The notes: generated from the letters alone by a model not told the origin. Positions 51,201-58,531 are shown, counted from the first letter of the stretch. The stretch is 64,000 nucleotides of DNA from Vicingaceae bacterium (GCA_026003395.1 BPHE01000014.1:1-64000), one strand, 5' to 3'. Made by a program: numbers and translations.

Positions 51201-51912
51201 GAAAGAAAAAGGCATAACGGATGCATTTATCACTGCATACAAAAATGGCAAAAAAATCACATTGGAAGAAGCAATGGCATCATCGGCAAGTAATTCGATG
51301 ATACCTCAACCAAATGTTCAACCGGAAGTACAATCAAATTACTTGATAATTATCGGTGAATTTGCCAACAATGTTCCCGGAGATTTTTCGCAAAAAGTAT
51401 CACAATCATCAACGAAAATTGCTGCTGTTGAAAAAGACGGCAAAATACGCTATATTTATTCTACGGCAAATAATTTGACTGAAGCAAAATCATTGAAAGC
51501 CAGAGCATTGTCGGAAGGTTGGAGTTATGTAAAGGTGGTTGAATCCAAAAATGGACGCGAATCTTTGATCGAAGAGACCGGCAACAATCCTTCGTCTCAA
51601 GCGGCCGTCAACAATAATTCGCCTGAAACTAAGCCAAATGTTAACACAACCACAAATAATGTTTCTGCCCAAAAAATCGTTTATAAGGTAATCATAGGAG
51701 AGTTTGATGAAGAAGTGCCTAATGATGTGGCTGAAATTTATCTTCAGTTGGATGATATCGAATCATATACAAGAGGCACCACAACAGTGTATACTGTAGG
51801 AAAATTTGCTACTTTTGAGCAGGCAATTAAAAAACAGGAAGAAATGATTCAATTGGGACTAACCAATTCAAGAATAGCAAAATACAATGAAAAGGGCGAA
51901 GAAATTAAATAA
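45208..51912 (+). CDS. Giant envelope protein: TPR, PD40 propeller, CRD-like domain, coiled coil and four SPOR domains
   Basis: 2,234 residues from ATG 45208, one base after the plsY stop (a TTG at 45193 is weaker). Layout: signal peptide (to about 30), TPR (30-155, AEKLFEERNYVEALPLFAQLA), PD40 blades (180-400, PFMHPDGKTLYFCSKGHNSMGGYDVF), a CRD-like domain (405-480), long Lys/Glu/Gln-rich coiled coils with Asn/Gln linkers (about 500-1750), and four SPOR-like repeats near 1785 (VFTVQVGAF), 1942 (FFTVQIGVF), 2045 (YLIIIGEF) and 2157 (VYKVIIGEF). The first half matches the T9SS protein PorE, but the peptidoglycan-binding OmpA end is replaced by SPOR, which binds denuded glycan. Role in T9SS or division is inference. 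Confidence 0.85.
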   Translation: MCNVFLKYNSVFRSFFVVFVSIFLFLDAISQDYKSEADLAKNAEKLFEERNYVEALPLFAQLASLHPQNPNYNFKYGACLLFAGDDKEKPLKYLKFAISKPNVEPLAYYYYAKALHLNYYFPDAIKYYKQFIEKGEKKHIQEFIPSREIERCENGMQLLANIKEFDVVFKKNVKRDEFFRSYDVSDLGGKLVVVPDEFKSKLDKKKNEISVMYLPANTKDEVYFASYGDDGKNGKDIYRVSRLPDGKWGKPFNLGAPINTPDDEDFPFMHPDGKTLYFCSKGHNSMGGYDVFKTVYDPNTGRWSKPENLDFAISSPDDDIMYVTDMEGKLAFFASSRNAKAGEITVYRVSVLPKPAEYVIIKGKFIPEQNPNKSAIITVVDARTGEMWGKYNVNAENGQYMIVLPGKGGQYKFIVETTDDAPIHTGNVNVPRQTKVTALAQEIYLVGSGENEKLVIKNLFDKEVPFSMSDPELVEALIKKKAQLDITATEAEILEKTRRELETKKADELSGNDIPPSAEIKKQSDILIRRLNEKIADLQKQLTASYNLSNGKLQQAKEYKKKADELNKLAATAAPDEKQTLLKQSSEFEKKAKEAANIALAAKKMADMLNSDLQDLYSSQTDIQLLVNDVNLNLSKNNPKIAYQKLKEAEEKFNELAGRADTYLAEAEHLQKRSEELRNQRDVELKKMNDLNASLKQIDNQIANLEQQLSQAKKKKDKESLQQQLDALKLDKEDIAFQLEQQQKKFEEVNRQFLAAENEKMFFDQAKNELSSIPVNNSPPKNDDLNNLSVEVSKLENQGLAGNYIDQAISQNENSSGQTNTSNQISQDQLQAYVQNNDQWEVELQELMSQNADEETLSSLEEKINKQYLELSSLLPKIKDEQQKQQLTQLIANHEKQIKQIRNLKDSLLSANQTDAVAQNNSGNTGEYQIPDDFDANNIIRQSGERINNLTTDIDRNTSLTDQEKIEQKIKILTEEKESIKEKELEIKMAWADEENVGIKDKLGQQILQLQEFQKSLDEKLNSLEQQQSTILAETQNTQENLTTTQDKNAEVVNNDTSLNNQNLNFTQKIKENEQQLTSIQNWIKTPQESKSIEDQNLKMKFFNEMKYENPLAAKTILEARKEKILLTDSYKQADNLRIQAFSEKDRAKKEQLIQQAEAIESENDAKILEIAQKYALANRTEYQNLLNMARQKDIILQNLADADEVARPSLLVDEAEIYYQKASELRKKAQNSSNTFEKQQLMQEAYENEILAIGRLQLANAVFDEISLKNNIEIPKEVAQSNQPDEENAGTQNISVNENPKNSIAQLNNTETTETSQNNPSNIQSNQNKAVSPVNNTTQILSATDTNNSTISTGNEIAENSGSEIIQSKNQSETDLNRSLQSENQAETSQSESLFKSSQTIKEAISLYEQEEKLLDNEIALLREQLNNTRKKKEKVNIGQKIDSLENVKSEIKQRIAKSAEVIEMWELSRKEFSNAVQEAELIYKNENAIPDQDSSVNQTDWNRLASEPDFAQWHNLKNEKRRLIKEALIEYEFAENLAQEADQLQEQANEFRQQALNTNNVEEKLQLLEKANTLDRAAEEKRRQSLEKMSKANEYYQEAVNQENAFNLLASQLPENKRKQYDYLDKQLALNPEFLNQQKSLANNNLSQNNNIVNPTTQPAGNNTDQFTDSTRDNSDKQKSNNDNRQSVDNLENQLTAENNMSSTSSTASSNETQPINKTTTNSSNITTGQGIKVLRNNNEITIFLEEFVVPANLTKDIFAKIPENTSAYDERRPIPENTRMPQGLVFTVQVGAFRNPIPQTLFKGFAPIWKEPSPSGLNRYLAGLFVNYDEAVNARNQIRKLGYDDAFVVAYLDGKRISYRQAMAMIGKNAEEEIMANIPRSQINKNQSNTNPVSSNSPSGSENNPGIQNNQSNNNQQNNGVQANYQTDKFAYDIASEKGIFFTVQIGVFSKPVNLKELYGIDEIVYSETTSSGLYRYFVGKFSSPNDAQPLKNKMKEKGITDAFITAYKNGKKITLEEAMASSASNSMIPQPNVQPEVQSNYLIIIGEFANNVPGDFSQKVSQSSTKIAAVEKDGKIRYIYSTANNLTEAKSLKARALSEGWSYVKVVESKNGRESLIEETGNNPSSQAAVNNNSPETKPNVNTTTNNVSAQKIVYKVIIGEFDEEVPNDVAEIYLQLDDIESYTRGTTTVYTVGKFATFEQAIKKQEEMIQLGLTNSRIAKYNEKGEEIK

Positions 51913-52723
51913 CACGCTGTTGCATAAAGCAGCAATTTTAGTGATAGGCATCATCTTATTTTGGGGATGTTCAAAAGTGCCAATTATAGGAAGAAAGCAA
52001 TTCAGGCTATTGCCCGAATCAATGATGCTGGCACTTAGTTTGGAAAATTATAATGCTTTTCTCAGTCAAAATCCCAAATTGCCTGACAATCGCAATGAAG
52101 TAAAATTGGTAAGAAAAATTGGCAACCGGATTGCCCATGCTTGCGAAAATTTATTAAAAGCAGAAGGATATCAAAAACGCTTAAAAACTTTTCAATGGGA
52201 ATTCAATGTTGTTGATCAAAATGTGGCAAATGCATGGTGTATGCCTGGTGGGAAAGTGGTAGTATATACAGGCATTTTACCCTATACAGAGACAGAAGAT
52301 GAACTGGCTGTTGTGATGGGACACGAAATTGCCCATGCCGTTGCCCGCCACGGCAGTGAAAGAATGAGCCAGCAACTTGCGGTATTATTAGGAGGTATGT
52401 CACTTTCGGTGGCGATGAAAGAAAAACCTGAGGAAGTAAGAAATTTGTTTTTAGCCGCCTATGGAGTGTCTGCCCAATTGGGTGTGTTGGCATATTCAAG
52501 AAAACACGAAACCGAAGCCGATAAGTTAGGATTGATATTTGCAGCCAAGGCAGGATATAACCCTGAAGCTGCCATTTCGTTCTGGAAAAGAATGTCATCA
52601 TCCGGAGGACCTAATATTCCCCAATTTTTGAGTACTCACCCAAGTCATGAAAAAAGAATAAAAGACCTGGAAGAGTTTATGCCTACTGCTCTTTCTTATT
52701 ATGAACCATACAACGGTGAATGA
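51887..52723 (+). CDS. M48-family metalloprotease lipoprotein
   Basis: 278 residues. Lipobox IILFWGCSK with Cys28 as the lipid site, so it is anchored to a membrane facing the periplasm. Zinc motif His146-Glu147-x-x-His150 in MGHEIAHAVARH and third ligand Glu208 in HETEAD. Resembles the LoiP/BepA group, which degrade or repair outer-membrane proteins. The start overlaps the giant protein's end by 26 bases, so they are likely co-expressed. Confidence 0.9.
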   Translation: MKRAKKLNNTLLHKAAILVIGIILFWGCSKVPIIGRKQFRLLPESMMLALSLENYNAFLSQNPKLPDNRNEVKLVRKIGNRIAHACENLLKAEGYQKRLKTFQWEFNVVDQNVANAWCMPGGKVVVYTGILPYTETEDELAVVMGHEIAHAVARHGSERMSQQLAVLLGGMSLSVAMKEKPEEVRNLFLAAYGVSAQLGVLAYSRKHETEADKLGLIFAAKAGYNPEAAISFWKRMSSSGGPNIPQFLSTHPSHEKRIKDLEEFMPTALSYYEPYNGE

Positions 52724-52726
52724 AAT

Positions 52727-53695
52727 ATGTTAAAGGTAGCAATAATTTTTGGGGGATTTTCAGGGGAAAGACAGATTTCCGAAAAAAGTGCTGCATTTGT
52801 TTATGAATGTTTGAGAGAATCTTATGAGTGTTATCTCATAGATATTGATACAAAGCAATGGTCATGCATCATTGATCAGCAAAAATATGCTGTAGATAAA
52901 AATGATTTCAGCGTCGACATAAACGGAAAAAAGTTGAAATTTGATATTGTATTTAATGCCTTGCATGGAAGCCCTGCTGAAGATGGTAAGTTGCCTGCAT
53001 ATTTTGAAATGCTGAATATTCCTTTCACCGGTCCGTCTTCTCTTCCTGCTGCTTTAACCATGGATAAATATCTTACCAATAGTGTATTGAAATATCATGG
53101 TATTGCCTGCCCTCCATCTCTTATCGTTCGTAAGGGCGAGATAATTCAAACGGAAGAAATTATTGGAAAATTTCAGTTGCCTTTATTTGTCAAACCCAAT
53201 CAGTCGGGAAGCAGCTTAGGAGTAAGCAAAGTGAAAAATTTTAACGAACTGACGGAAGCTGTTTCAGTAGCTTTTCAGCATGGCAACGAAGTTGTGGTGG
53301 AGCAAGGAATTCTTGGTAGAGAATTTTCTTGTGGAGTATACTTACATCAAAGCAAAATTATACCATTACCTGTTACCGAGATTGTTTCACATAACGAATT
53401 TTTTGATTTTGCTGCAAAATATCTTAATCAATCAGATGAAATAACTCCGGCTAATATATCACAACATCAATTGGAAGTTTTGCAAAATACTGCCGTGAGA
53501 GTGTTCAAAATTCTCAAATTGAAAAGTTTTGCCAGGATAGACATGATTTTGACAACCGATAACATTCCTTATGTCCTTGAAGTAAATACAGTACCGGGTT
53601 TATCACCTCAGAGTATAATTCCTCAACAATTGAAAGCTGCAGGATTGGAACCGTCCGAATTTTTTGATTTGATGATTCGTAACGAATTAACATAA
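52727..53695 (+). CDS. ddl: D-alanine--D-alanine ligase
   Basis: 322 residues, an ATP-grasp ligase making the D-Ala-D-Ala end of peptidoglycan precursors. Motifs: IFGGFSGERQISEKSA, NALHGSPAEDGKLPAYFEMLNIPFTGPS, FVKPNQSGSSLGVSKV, and ARIDMILTTDNIPYVLEVNTVPGLSPQSI with the metal ligands. It follows the protease gene by three bases and is the last gene before the repeat-rich gap. Confidence 0.95.
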   Translation: MLKVAIIFGGFSGERQISEKSAAFVYECLRESYECYLIDIDTKQWSCIIDQQKYAVDKNDFSVDINGKKLKFDIVFNALHGSPAEDGKLPAYFEMLNIPFTGPSSLPAALTMDKYLTNSVLKYHGIACPPSLIVRKGEIIQTEEIIGKFQLPLFVKPNQSGSSLGVSKVKNFNELTEAVSVAFQHGNEVVVEQGILGREFSCGVYLHQSKIIPLPVTEIVSHNEFFDFAAKYLNQSDEITPANISQHQLEVLQNTAVRVFKILKLKSFARIDMILTTDNIPYVLEVNTVPGLSPQSIIPQQLKAAGLEPSEFFDLMIRNELT

Positions 53696-53731
53696 ATTAC
53701 CTTGAATAAAACAAAATAGAATACTACTTGA

Positions 53732-53803
53732 CTCTGTGCCTCTATGTGTTTTCAGTGGTTTAGAAAAATAAATTCACCGCGGAGAGCACGGAGAAACACA
53801 GAG
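53732..53803. repeat. Imperfect inverted repeat built from a CTCTGTG...GTGG motif
   Basis: The left arm (53732-53760) reads CTCTGTGCCTCTATGTG and continues TTTTCAGTGG. The right arm (53775-53803) is its imperfect reverse complement (CACCGCGG ... ACACAGAG). The arms flank about 14 AT-rich bases and could form a long hairpin. Similar CTCTGTG/CGCGGTG strings are known as dispersed intergenic repeats in many bacteria. No reading frame. Confidence 0.65.
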
Positions 53804-54007
53804 AAAATAACATGTTTCTATTTCTATTCCATCTACTACATTTTTCTCTATCTTTTATTCAAAATTTTTACAGTTTTTTGATTTCTGTTTCGCTTTTCTA
53901 GTATTATGTCTGATACAAATTCACAATTCTTATATGTTCAATGGAAACGCAAAACGACGTAAAAACTATGATTTAAAGAATTGTGTAGAAGTGAGGGAAG
54001 GTCAAGA

Positions 54008-54077
54008 CCTCTCCCCAACCCCTCTCCTTCACAAGGAGAGGGGCGCCCGCAAGGGCGGGGTGAGGTTTCAAATCCCC
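54008..54077. repeat. Dispersed GC-rich palindromic repeat, copy 1
   Basis: It starts CCTCTCCCC and contains a perfect 11-bp stem CCCCTCTCCTT / AAGGAGAGGGG (54019-54029 with 54033-54043), then a second short stem CGCCC / GGGCG (54044-54057) and GGTGAGG. It is much more GC-rich than its surroundings. Short reading frames through it (KERGARKGGVRF) are artefacts of the repeat. The family is familiar from Bacteroidota intergenic regions. Confidence 0.8.
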
Positions 54078-54163
54078 GGTAATTACATTTTGGAGCAATT
54101 ACGAATTATAGAAACACAAAATGCTCGTAGGCAAGAATTTTATTAATTGAGAGGTGAAAACAA

Positions 54164-54235
54164 CCTCTCCCCAAACCCTTCTCCTTACAAAGGAGAGGGG
54201 AGCCCGCAAGGGCGGGGTGAGGTTTTCAAATCCCC
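54164..54235. repeat. Dispersed GC-rich palindromic repeat, copy 2
   Basis: A second copy, about 156 bases from the first, with a few changes (ACCCTTCTCC in place of ACCCCTCTCC, and an added T in the tail). Stem-forming pairs are mostly kept. Same orientation as copy 1. The 53,696-54,284 gap holds only these repeats, the inverted repeat at 53,732 and a partial ACCACGGGGAGCA string near 54,256. Confidence 0.8.
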
Positions 54236-54284
54236 GATATTTAAAAATACACTTACCACGGGGAGCATTGAAAAATTACTTACT

Positions 54285-55283
54285 CTATTCGCCTAACTCA
54301 TCTAAAATCTCACCACAATCAATCATAATATTTTTTCCGCACAGAAAATGACCTTCCGGACAATGTTTCCGTCCATGCAATCCACATGGCCTACAGGAAA
54401 GCTTCTCTTTCGTTTGTTTTACAATAGATTTGTCCGATAAAGGATAAAAACCAAATTCCGGTACAGTAGAGCAATAAAATGCCGTAACAGGAGCATTTAC
54501 AGCACTTGCCAAATGCAAAGGCGCAGAGTCATTAACATAATTCATCACTGCCGATTGCATCAAAGCAGCTGATTGTAATAAGGACAACTGCCCGCACAAA
54601 TTTTTCGCATTCTGCTTCTTTGATTTTTTGATCAATACATCAGCAAGATTTATTTCGGATTTAGAACCAATAAAATAGATAAAAATGTGACCGGGAATGC
54701 ATTGTAAAAGTTTCAACCATTTTTCCTCAGGCAGCTTTTTGGTTTCCCAAACCGACCCCGGTGCAATGGTCACATATGGTTTGCGATGTTTATATTCACT
54801 TACTACTTCCTCATCGAGAAGGGACGGATAAATTTTTGGTTTTTCAGGAGGTCCTTCTATAAACACTTGCAGCAAACGGTGATTTCTTTCAATCTCATGT
54901 ATTCCGGACGATAACGAATGTCTGATTCTATGGGTGTATAAAAAGGATAAAGGATTTTTATCAAAACCTGTCACTTGCTTAGCCCCGGACAATACTGCCA
55001 ACAAACCCGAAGTAAAAAAACGATGAAAGTTAAATACCAAATCAAAGGAATGCCCTCTGATTAATTTCATGAATGAAAGCAAATCCTTCCATTTACGATT
55101 TTTATCAAACGTCCAAACTTCCTTTAAAAAAGGATGGTTATCATAAACAGTTTCATTGCCTTTTTTCACCAAAAGGTAGATATTATCATCAGGGAAATGC
55201 TTATGCCAGGTTTCCAGAGCAGATGAAATGAGAATGGCATCTCCAATAAAAGCGGTTTGAATGAACAAAACCTTGCGTTTCAT
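54285..55283 (-). CDS. Glycosyltransferase family 9 (heptosyltransferase-like)
   Basis: 332 residues. N-terminal KVLFIQTAFIGDAILISSALETW and C-terminal domain with ITIAPGSVWETKKLPEEKW-type text and NDSAPLHLASAVNAPVTAFYCSTVPEFG fit the ADP-heptose:LPS heptosyltransferase family. A late Cys cluster (CRPCGLHGRKHCPEGHFLC) is typical of many members. It would add a sugar to the lipopolysaccharide core; sugar unknown. It follows the SUI1 gene by two bases. Confidence 0.9.
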   Translation of the reverse strand: MKRKVLFIQTAFIGDAILISSALETWHKHFPDDNIYLLVKKGNETVYDNHPFLKEVWTFDKNRKWKDLLSFMKLIRGHSFDLVFNFHRFFTSGLLAVLSGAKQVTGFDKNPLSFLYTHRIRHSLSSGIHEIERNHRLLQVFIEGPPEKPKIYPSLLDEEVVSEYKHRKPYVTIAPGSVWETKKLPEEKWLKLLQCIPGHIFIYFIGSKSEINLADVLIKKSKKQNAKNLCGQLSLLQSAALMQSAVMNYVNDSAPLHLASAVNAPVTAFYCSTVPEFGFYPLSDKSIVKQTKEKLSCRPCGLHGRKHCPEGHFLCGKNIMIDCGEILDELGE

Positions 55284-55285
55284 CT

Positions 55286-55651
55286 TCAGGCACCCGATCT
55301 TTTCGTTTTGTATCCCAAATCTTGAAGAATCTTTATCACTACATCCCTTTTATCCCCTTGAATAATGATATCTCCGTCTTTCACGCTGCCTCCGGTAGAA
55401 CATTTCTTTTTGATATACGCAGCCAATTCGTTTAATTTTGAAGTACTACCCATAAATCCGGACACAATCACTACAGTTTTTCCTCCTCTGTGATTTTTTT
55501 CGAGTTTAACGACCAATGTTTGTTCCTGTGGCGGTATATCCTCAAGATTTTCTTCATCTTCTTCCTCTTCATAAGAAAACCAACCGGAGGATGTGGAATA
55601 AACCAAACCGTCGTTTTCGTCTTCTATTTGCTTTTTTTTCTTACGACCCAT
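55286..55651 (-). CDS. SUI1/eIF1-like translation factor (YciH family)
   Basis: 121 residues from ATG 55651 (MGRKKKKQIEDEND); an ATG four codons earlier is possible. The C-terminal two thirds is the SUI1 fold: LVVKLEKNHRGGKTVVIVSGF, CSTGGSVKDGDIIIQGD, VVIKILQDLGYKTKRSG. The N-terminus is acidic and Glu-rich. Bacterial members may bind the ribosome and affect start-site choice. It overlaps the lipid-kinase gene by 28 bases. Confidence 0.9.
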   Translation of the reverse strand: MGRKKKKQIEDENDGLVYSTSSGWFSYEEEEDEENLEDIPPQEQTLVVKLEKNHRGGKTVVIVSGFMGSTSKLNELAAYIKKKCSTGGSVKDGDIIIQGDKRDVVIKILQDLGYKTKRSGA

Positions 55652-56526
55652 AGATTTAAACATTTCGGAATTACTTTAATTTGTATTTCTTTGCCGGTAT
55701 GATAAGGTTCTCCGTCTAAATGAACAAAATCAAACTGACTCTTTATTTCTACTTCCTTGATTTTTAACTCACTGTAATTGTCTTGCAAAAGTTCAAATTG
55801 TCTGTTTTGCATAATGCGGAAAAGTTTATACCATTGATAAAAAGGCAGGTATTTAATATTGACCAGGTTTAAAAAACCGTCATCCGGCAAAGCATCTTTG
55901 GAAATATAAAAACCGTTGCCAAAATGATTGAAATTGGCAATGGTAAGAAAAAGGCCATATTTTTTTAATTTGACACCATTAAAATAGACCCAAAATTCAT
56001 AATTTTCAATTCTTGGCATCATCCGTGAAACTGACCAAACATATCCGGGTATGCCTCTAATAGGTAAACGATCAAAAGTGTCGGCAACCAATGCATCGAA
56101 TCCAAGACCACAGGTTGACAGAAATATTTGATTGTTGCACCACCCGGCATCAACAGTCAGCCATTCACCTTCGTCAAAATGATTGAGCAAATACAGAATA
56201 TTGTCGGTCGTTCCAATTTCTTTTGCCACTCCATTACCCGATCCTATAGGAAAAATACACATTGCCATATCACTGTGCAAAATTTCTCCGGCAACGGATC
56301 TGACTGTTCCGTCACCACCACAGACCAACAACTTTTTGATTCCGGATGAACGGGCTAATTTGATCAAATCCTGTGTTGTCGTTTGGTCTTCGAGAATAAA
56401 TAACTTGAAACGATCATTCTTTTTTGTACTCGTAAAGTGTTTAATTTTTTTTAAAATTCGGGAGGTTGTGAATCTATTTCCCGAACGGGGATTAAAAAGA
56501 ATCCATATTTTTTTTTCTTTATTCAC
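55624..56526 (-). CDS. Diacylglycerol kinase-like lipid kinase (YegS/DagK family)
   Basis: 300 residues. FNPRSGNRF opens the nucleotide-binding lobe and the hallmark Gly-Gly-Asp-Gly-Thr (70-74) is in LVCGGDGTVRSVAG, followed by IFPIGSGNGVAKEIG. The C-terminal half is the beta-sandwich lipid-binding part. It would phosphorylate diacylglycerol or a sphingoid lipid; sphingolipids occur in some Bacteroidota. It overlaps the LtaS-like gene by four bases, suggesting recycling of the diacylglycerol that such enzymes release. Confidence 0.9.
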   Translation of the reverse strand: MNKEKKIWILFNPRSGNRFTTSRILKKIKHFTSTKKNDRFKLFILEDQTTTQDLIKLARSSGIKKLLVCGGDGTVRSVAGEILHSDMAMCIFPIGSGNGVAKEIGTTDNILYLLNHFDEGEWLTVDAGWCNNQIFLSTCGLGFDALVADTFDRLPIRGIPGYVWSVSRMMPRIENYEFWVYFNGVKLKKYGLFLTIANFNHFGNGFYISKDALPDDGFLNLVNIKYLPFYQWYKLFRIMQNRQFELLQDNYSELKIKEVEIKSQFDFVHLDGEPYHTGKEIQIKVIPKCLNLWVVRKKSK

Positions 56527-58409
56527 TTAGCAGGAGTCATTTGATTGTATAAAACCCGGTAATTGAATGAATAAATCAATGCACTTGCCATTGAATGGTA
56601 TTTTTTTACCAAATCTTCACGAGTATCTAATAGATTGTGTTTCAAATGTATGTCGTTTGATTGATAAAGCCCCACAGGACTGTCTTTTGATTGGTAAAAA
56701 TAATATTTTCCATCATACAACAAAAATGTTTGATTTTTATATGCCATAAAAAAACGTTGTTTTATCGTAGAATCACGATAACTTTTCCCCCAAGCAAGCA
56801 ATGTATCTTGCCAACCCATATAATCGACCAATGAAGGATAAACATCGGATTGTTGCATTAAGGTATCAATCTTTTCAAAGTGATCTGTTTCAGGATCATA
56901 AATAAAAAATGGCACAGAATAGATTCCGGTGGGTGTTTCATATATATCGTGCATGGCTACCGAAGTATGATCGGCCGTAAACACAAATAAAGTGTTTTTA
57001 AACTTTGGATGTTGTTTGTATTTTTCAAAAAATTTCCGAATCGACCAATCGGTATATGCAATTGTTTTCAAAATAGGGATTTGTCCTTCGGGAAATTTTT
57101 TTTCTAATTCTTGAGGAATCTTAAAAGGATGATGCGATGACAAACTGAAAAATACACAAAGAAAAGGTTCTTTTTGTTTCGTTATTTTATCCAGCATAAA
57201 ATCCAAGAAATAATGGTCATATATACCCCAGGTGCCGTCGTAATGTGATTTTTCAGGGTATTCATTCATAAAATAAGCATTATCAAATCCAACAATTTGA
57301 GCGAGCAAATCAAAGCTCATACTACCGTTTTTTGCACCATGAAAAAACATACTGCTATATCCGTTTTTACGTGCAGACGCAACCAAACTATTAATTTTAT
57401 TTACAGAAAATGGTGAAGTAACATATGAATCATCAAGCCATGGCGGAATGCCGGTCAATAGAGTCGTCACTCCGTCAAGAGAATGCAAACTGTTGGCATA
57501 AAAATTGTCAAATACGATGCTGTGTCTGATCAAGCTATCGAGAAATGGCGTATATTTGGATTCTTTGTTGAAAAAACCAATGTATTCTTTGGAAAAGCTT
57601 TCCAATATAAAGAAAACAATGTTTTTCTGACGGGGTTGATTATTGCTAAAAACTGATATGGGATGAAAAAATCTTTCGGCCTCGTCTAAATTTTTCACAT
57701 CCCCGGGTAAAAATATTTCGGGCTCAAACAATGATTTCAACAAAACAAACGGAGTGTTTAATACATATACCGTCAATTGCGGTCTTGCATATATGGCCGC
57801 ATTTGCCGAGGATATCGGCTTCAGTTGTATGCCTCCTCTCAAAATAATGATGCTGAGTGGTATCCAAAATAATAAATTCAATAATTTTACTTTACTTTTA
57901 ACCGGATCATATTTTTGCCAATTTAATTCCAATCCGGTCAACTTTTTACTGAAATAATATAGAGAAACTATCAGCAATACAATGATCGCCCAATAATCCT
58001 TGAAATAAACCATCATTTGATCGCCCATATTTTTGTTGGCCGCAATAATGGATAAAGAGCTTTTTGATGTGCGTTTGTGGGTAAACTCATACCAGGCCAC
58101 ATCCAACAAATTGCTTATCAATACAAATACTATACCTATTAAAGCCAAAGATAATGTAAACCGGATAAACCACATTTTTTTGACAGGTATGTGAACCAAT
58201 AAAAAGTATATCCCAAAAACCATCATCAAAGCAGATAAATCAAACCTGATACCACCTAACCAAATTCTAAGCATCTCAACGACAGAAGCAACCGGAGGAT
58301 TAAATATCATAAAAACGACACGGCAATAAAGAAAAATGGTCAACAAAAAAAACAAACGAATAAAATTCCGTTTATTCAAACTTAACCATTGATTCCAATA
58401 CCCGGACAT
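56523..58409 (-). CDS. LtaS-like sulfatase-family membrane enzyme (phosphoglycerol transferase-like)
   Basis: 628 residues. Five N-terminal helices (about 14-210) and an extracytoplasmic alkaline-phosphatase-superfamily domain: NIVFFILESFSKEYIGF (first metal site), NSLHSLDGVTTLLTGIPP with the predicted Ser nucleophile, FFSLSSHHPFKIP and FTADHTS. In Gram-negative bacteria such enzymes move phosphoglycerol or phosphoethanolamine from a lipid to a glycan. A 36-residue Cys-ended membrane peptide is encoded just upstream, and a lipid kinase downstream. Confidence 0.88.
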   Translation of the reverse strand: MSGYWNQWLSLNKRNFIRLFFLLTIFLYCRVVFMIFNPPVASVVEMLRIWLGGIRFDLSALMMVFGIYFLLVHIPVKKMWFIRFTLSLALIGIVFVLISNLLDVAWYEFTHKRTSKSSLSIIAANKNMGDQMMVYFKDYWAIIVLLIVSLYYFSKKLTGLELNWQKYDPVKSKVKLLNLLFWIPLSIIILRGGIQLKPISSANAAIYARPQLTVYVLNTPFVLLKSLFEPEIFLPGDVKNLDEAERFFHPISVFSNNQPRQKNIVFFILESFSKEYIGFFNKESKYTPFLDSLIRHSIVFDNFYANSLHSLDGVTTLLTGIPPWLDDSYVTSPFSVNKINSLVASARKNGYSSMFFHGAKNGSMSFDLLAQIVGFDNAYFMNEYPEKSHYDGTWGIYDHYFLDFMLDKITKQKEPFLCVFFSLSSHHPFKIPQELEKKFPEGQIPILKTIAYTDWSIRKFFEKYKQHPKFKNTLFVFTADHTSVAMHDIYETPTGIYSVPFFIYDPETDHFEKIDTLMQQSDVYPSLVDYMGWQDTLLAWGKSYRDSTIKQRFFMAYKNQTFLLYDGKYYFYQSKDSPVGLYQSNDIHLKHNLLDTREDLVKKYHSMASALIYSFNYRVLYNQMTPAK

Positions 58410-58420
58410 TTTACTTTGGC

Positions 58421-58531
58421 TTAATTAAAATCACATTTTTCACAAGAATTTTTCTTACTCTTTTTCAGAAAATAATTACCGAGGTAGATTACAGACAAAA
58501 CCAACAATATGATCAAAATAATTTCTTGCAT
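58421..58531 (-). CDS. Small Cys-ended single-pass membrane protein, FeoB-associated-like (36 residues)
   Basis: ATG at 58531, stop at 58421. One membrane helix (about residues 2-20: QEIILIILLVLSVIYLGNY), a Lys-rich stretch (FLKKSKKNS) and a C-terminal CEKCDFN with a CxxC pair. This matches the layout of the FeoB-associated Cys-rich membrane protein family, though no feoB is near. It ends 11 bases before the LtaS-like start and shares its strand, so it is probably co-transcribed. A seven-of-eight -7 box (TAATTTTA, minus strand) is at 58,557-58,564. No other gene is visible in 58,532-58,731. Confidence 0.6.
   Translation of the reverse strand: MQEIILIILLVLSVIYLGNYFLKKSKKNSCEKCDFN

Noticed and set aside
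53934-54351. Two short plus-strand frames ending in KERGARKGGVRF-like text
   Set aside because: Both frames are translations of the palindromic repeats, with no start signal; repeat-derived frames of this type are common spurious calls.
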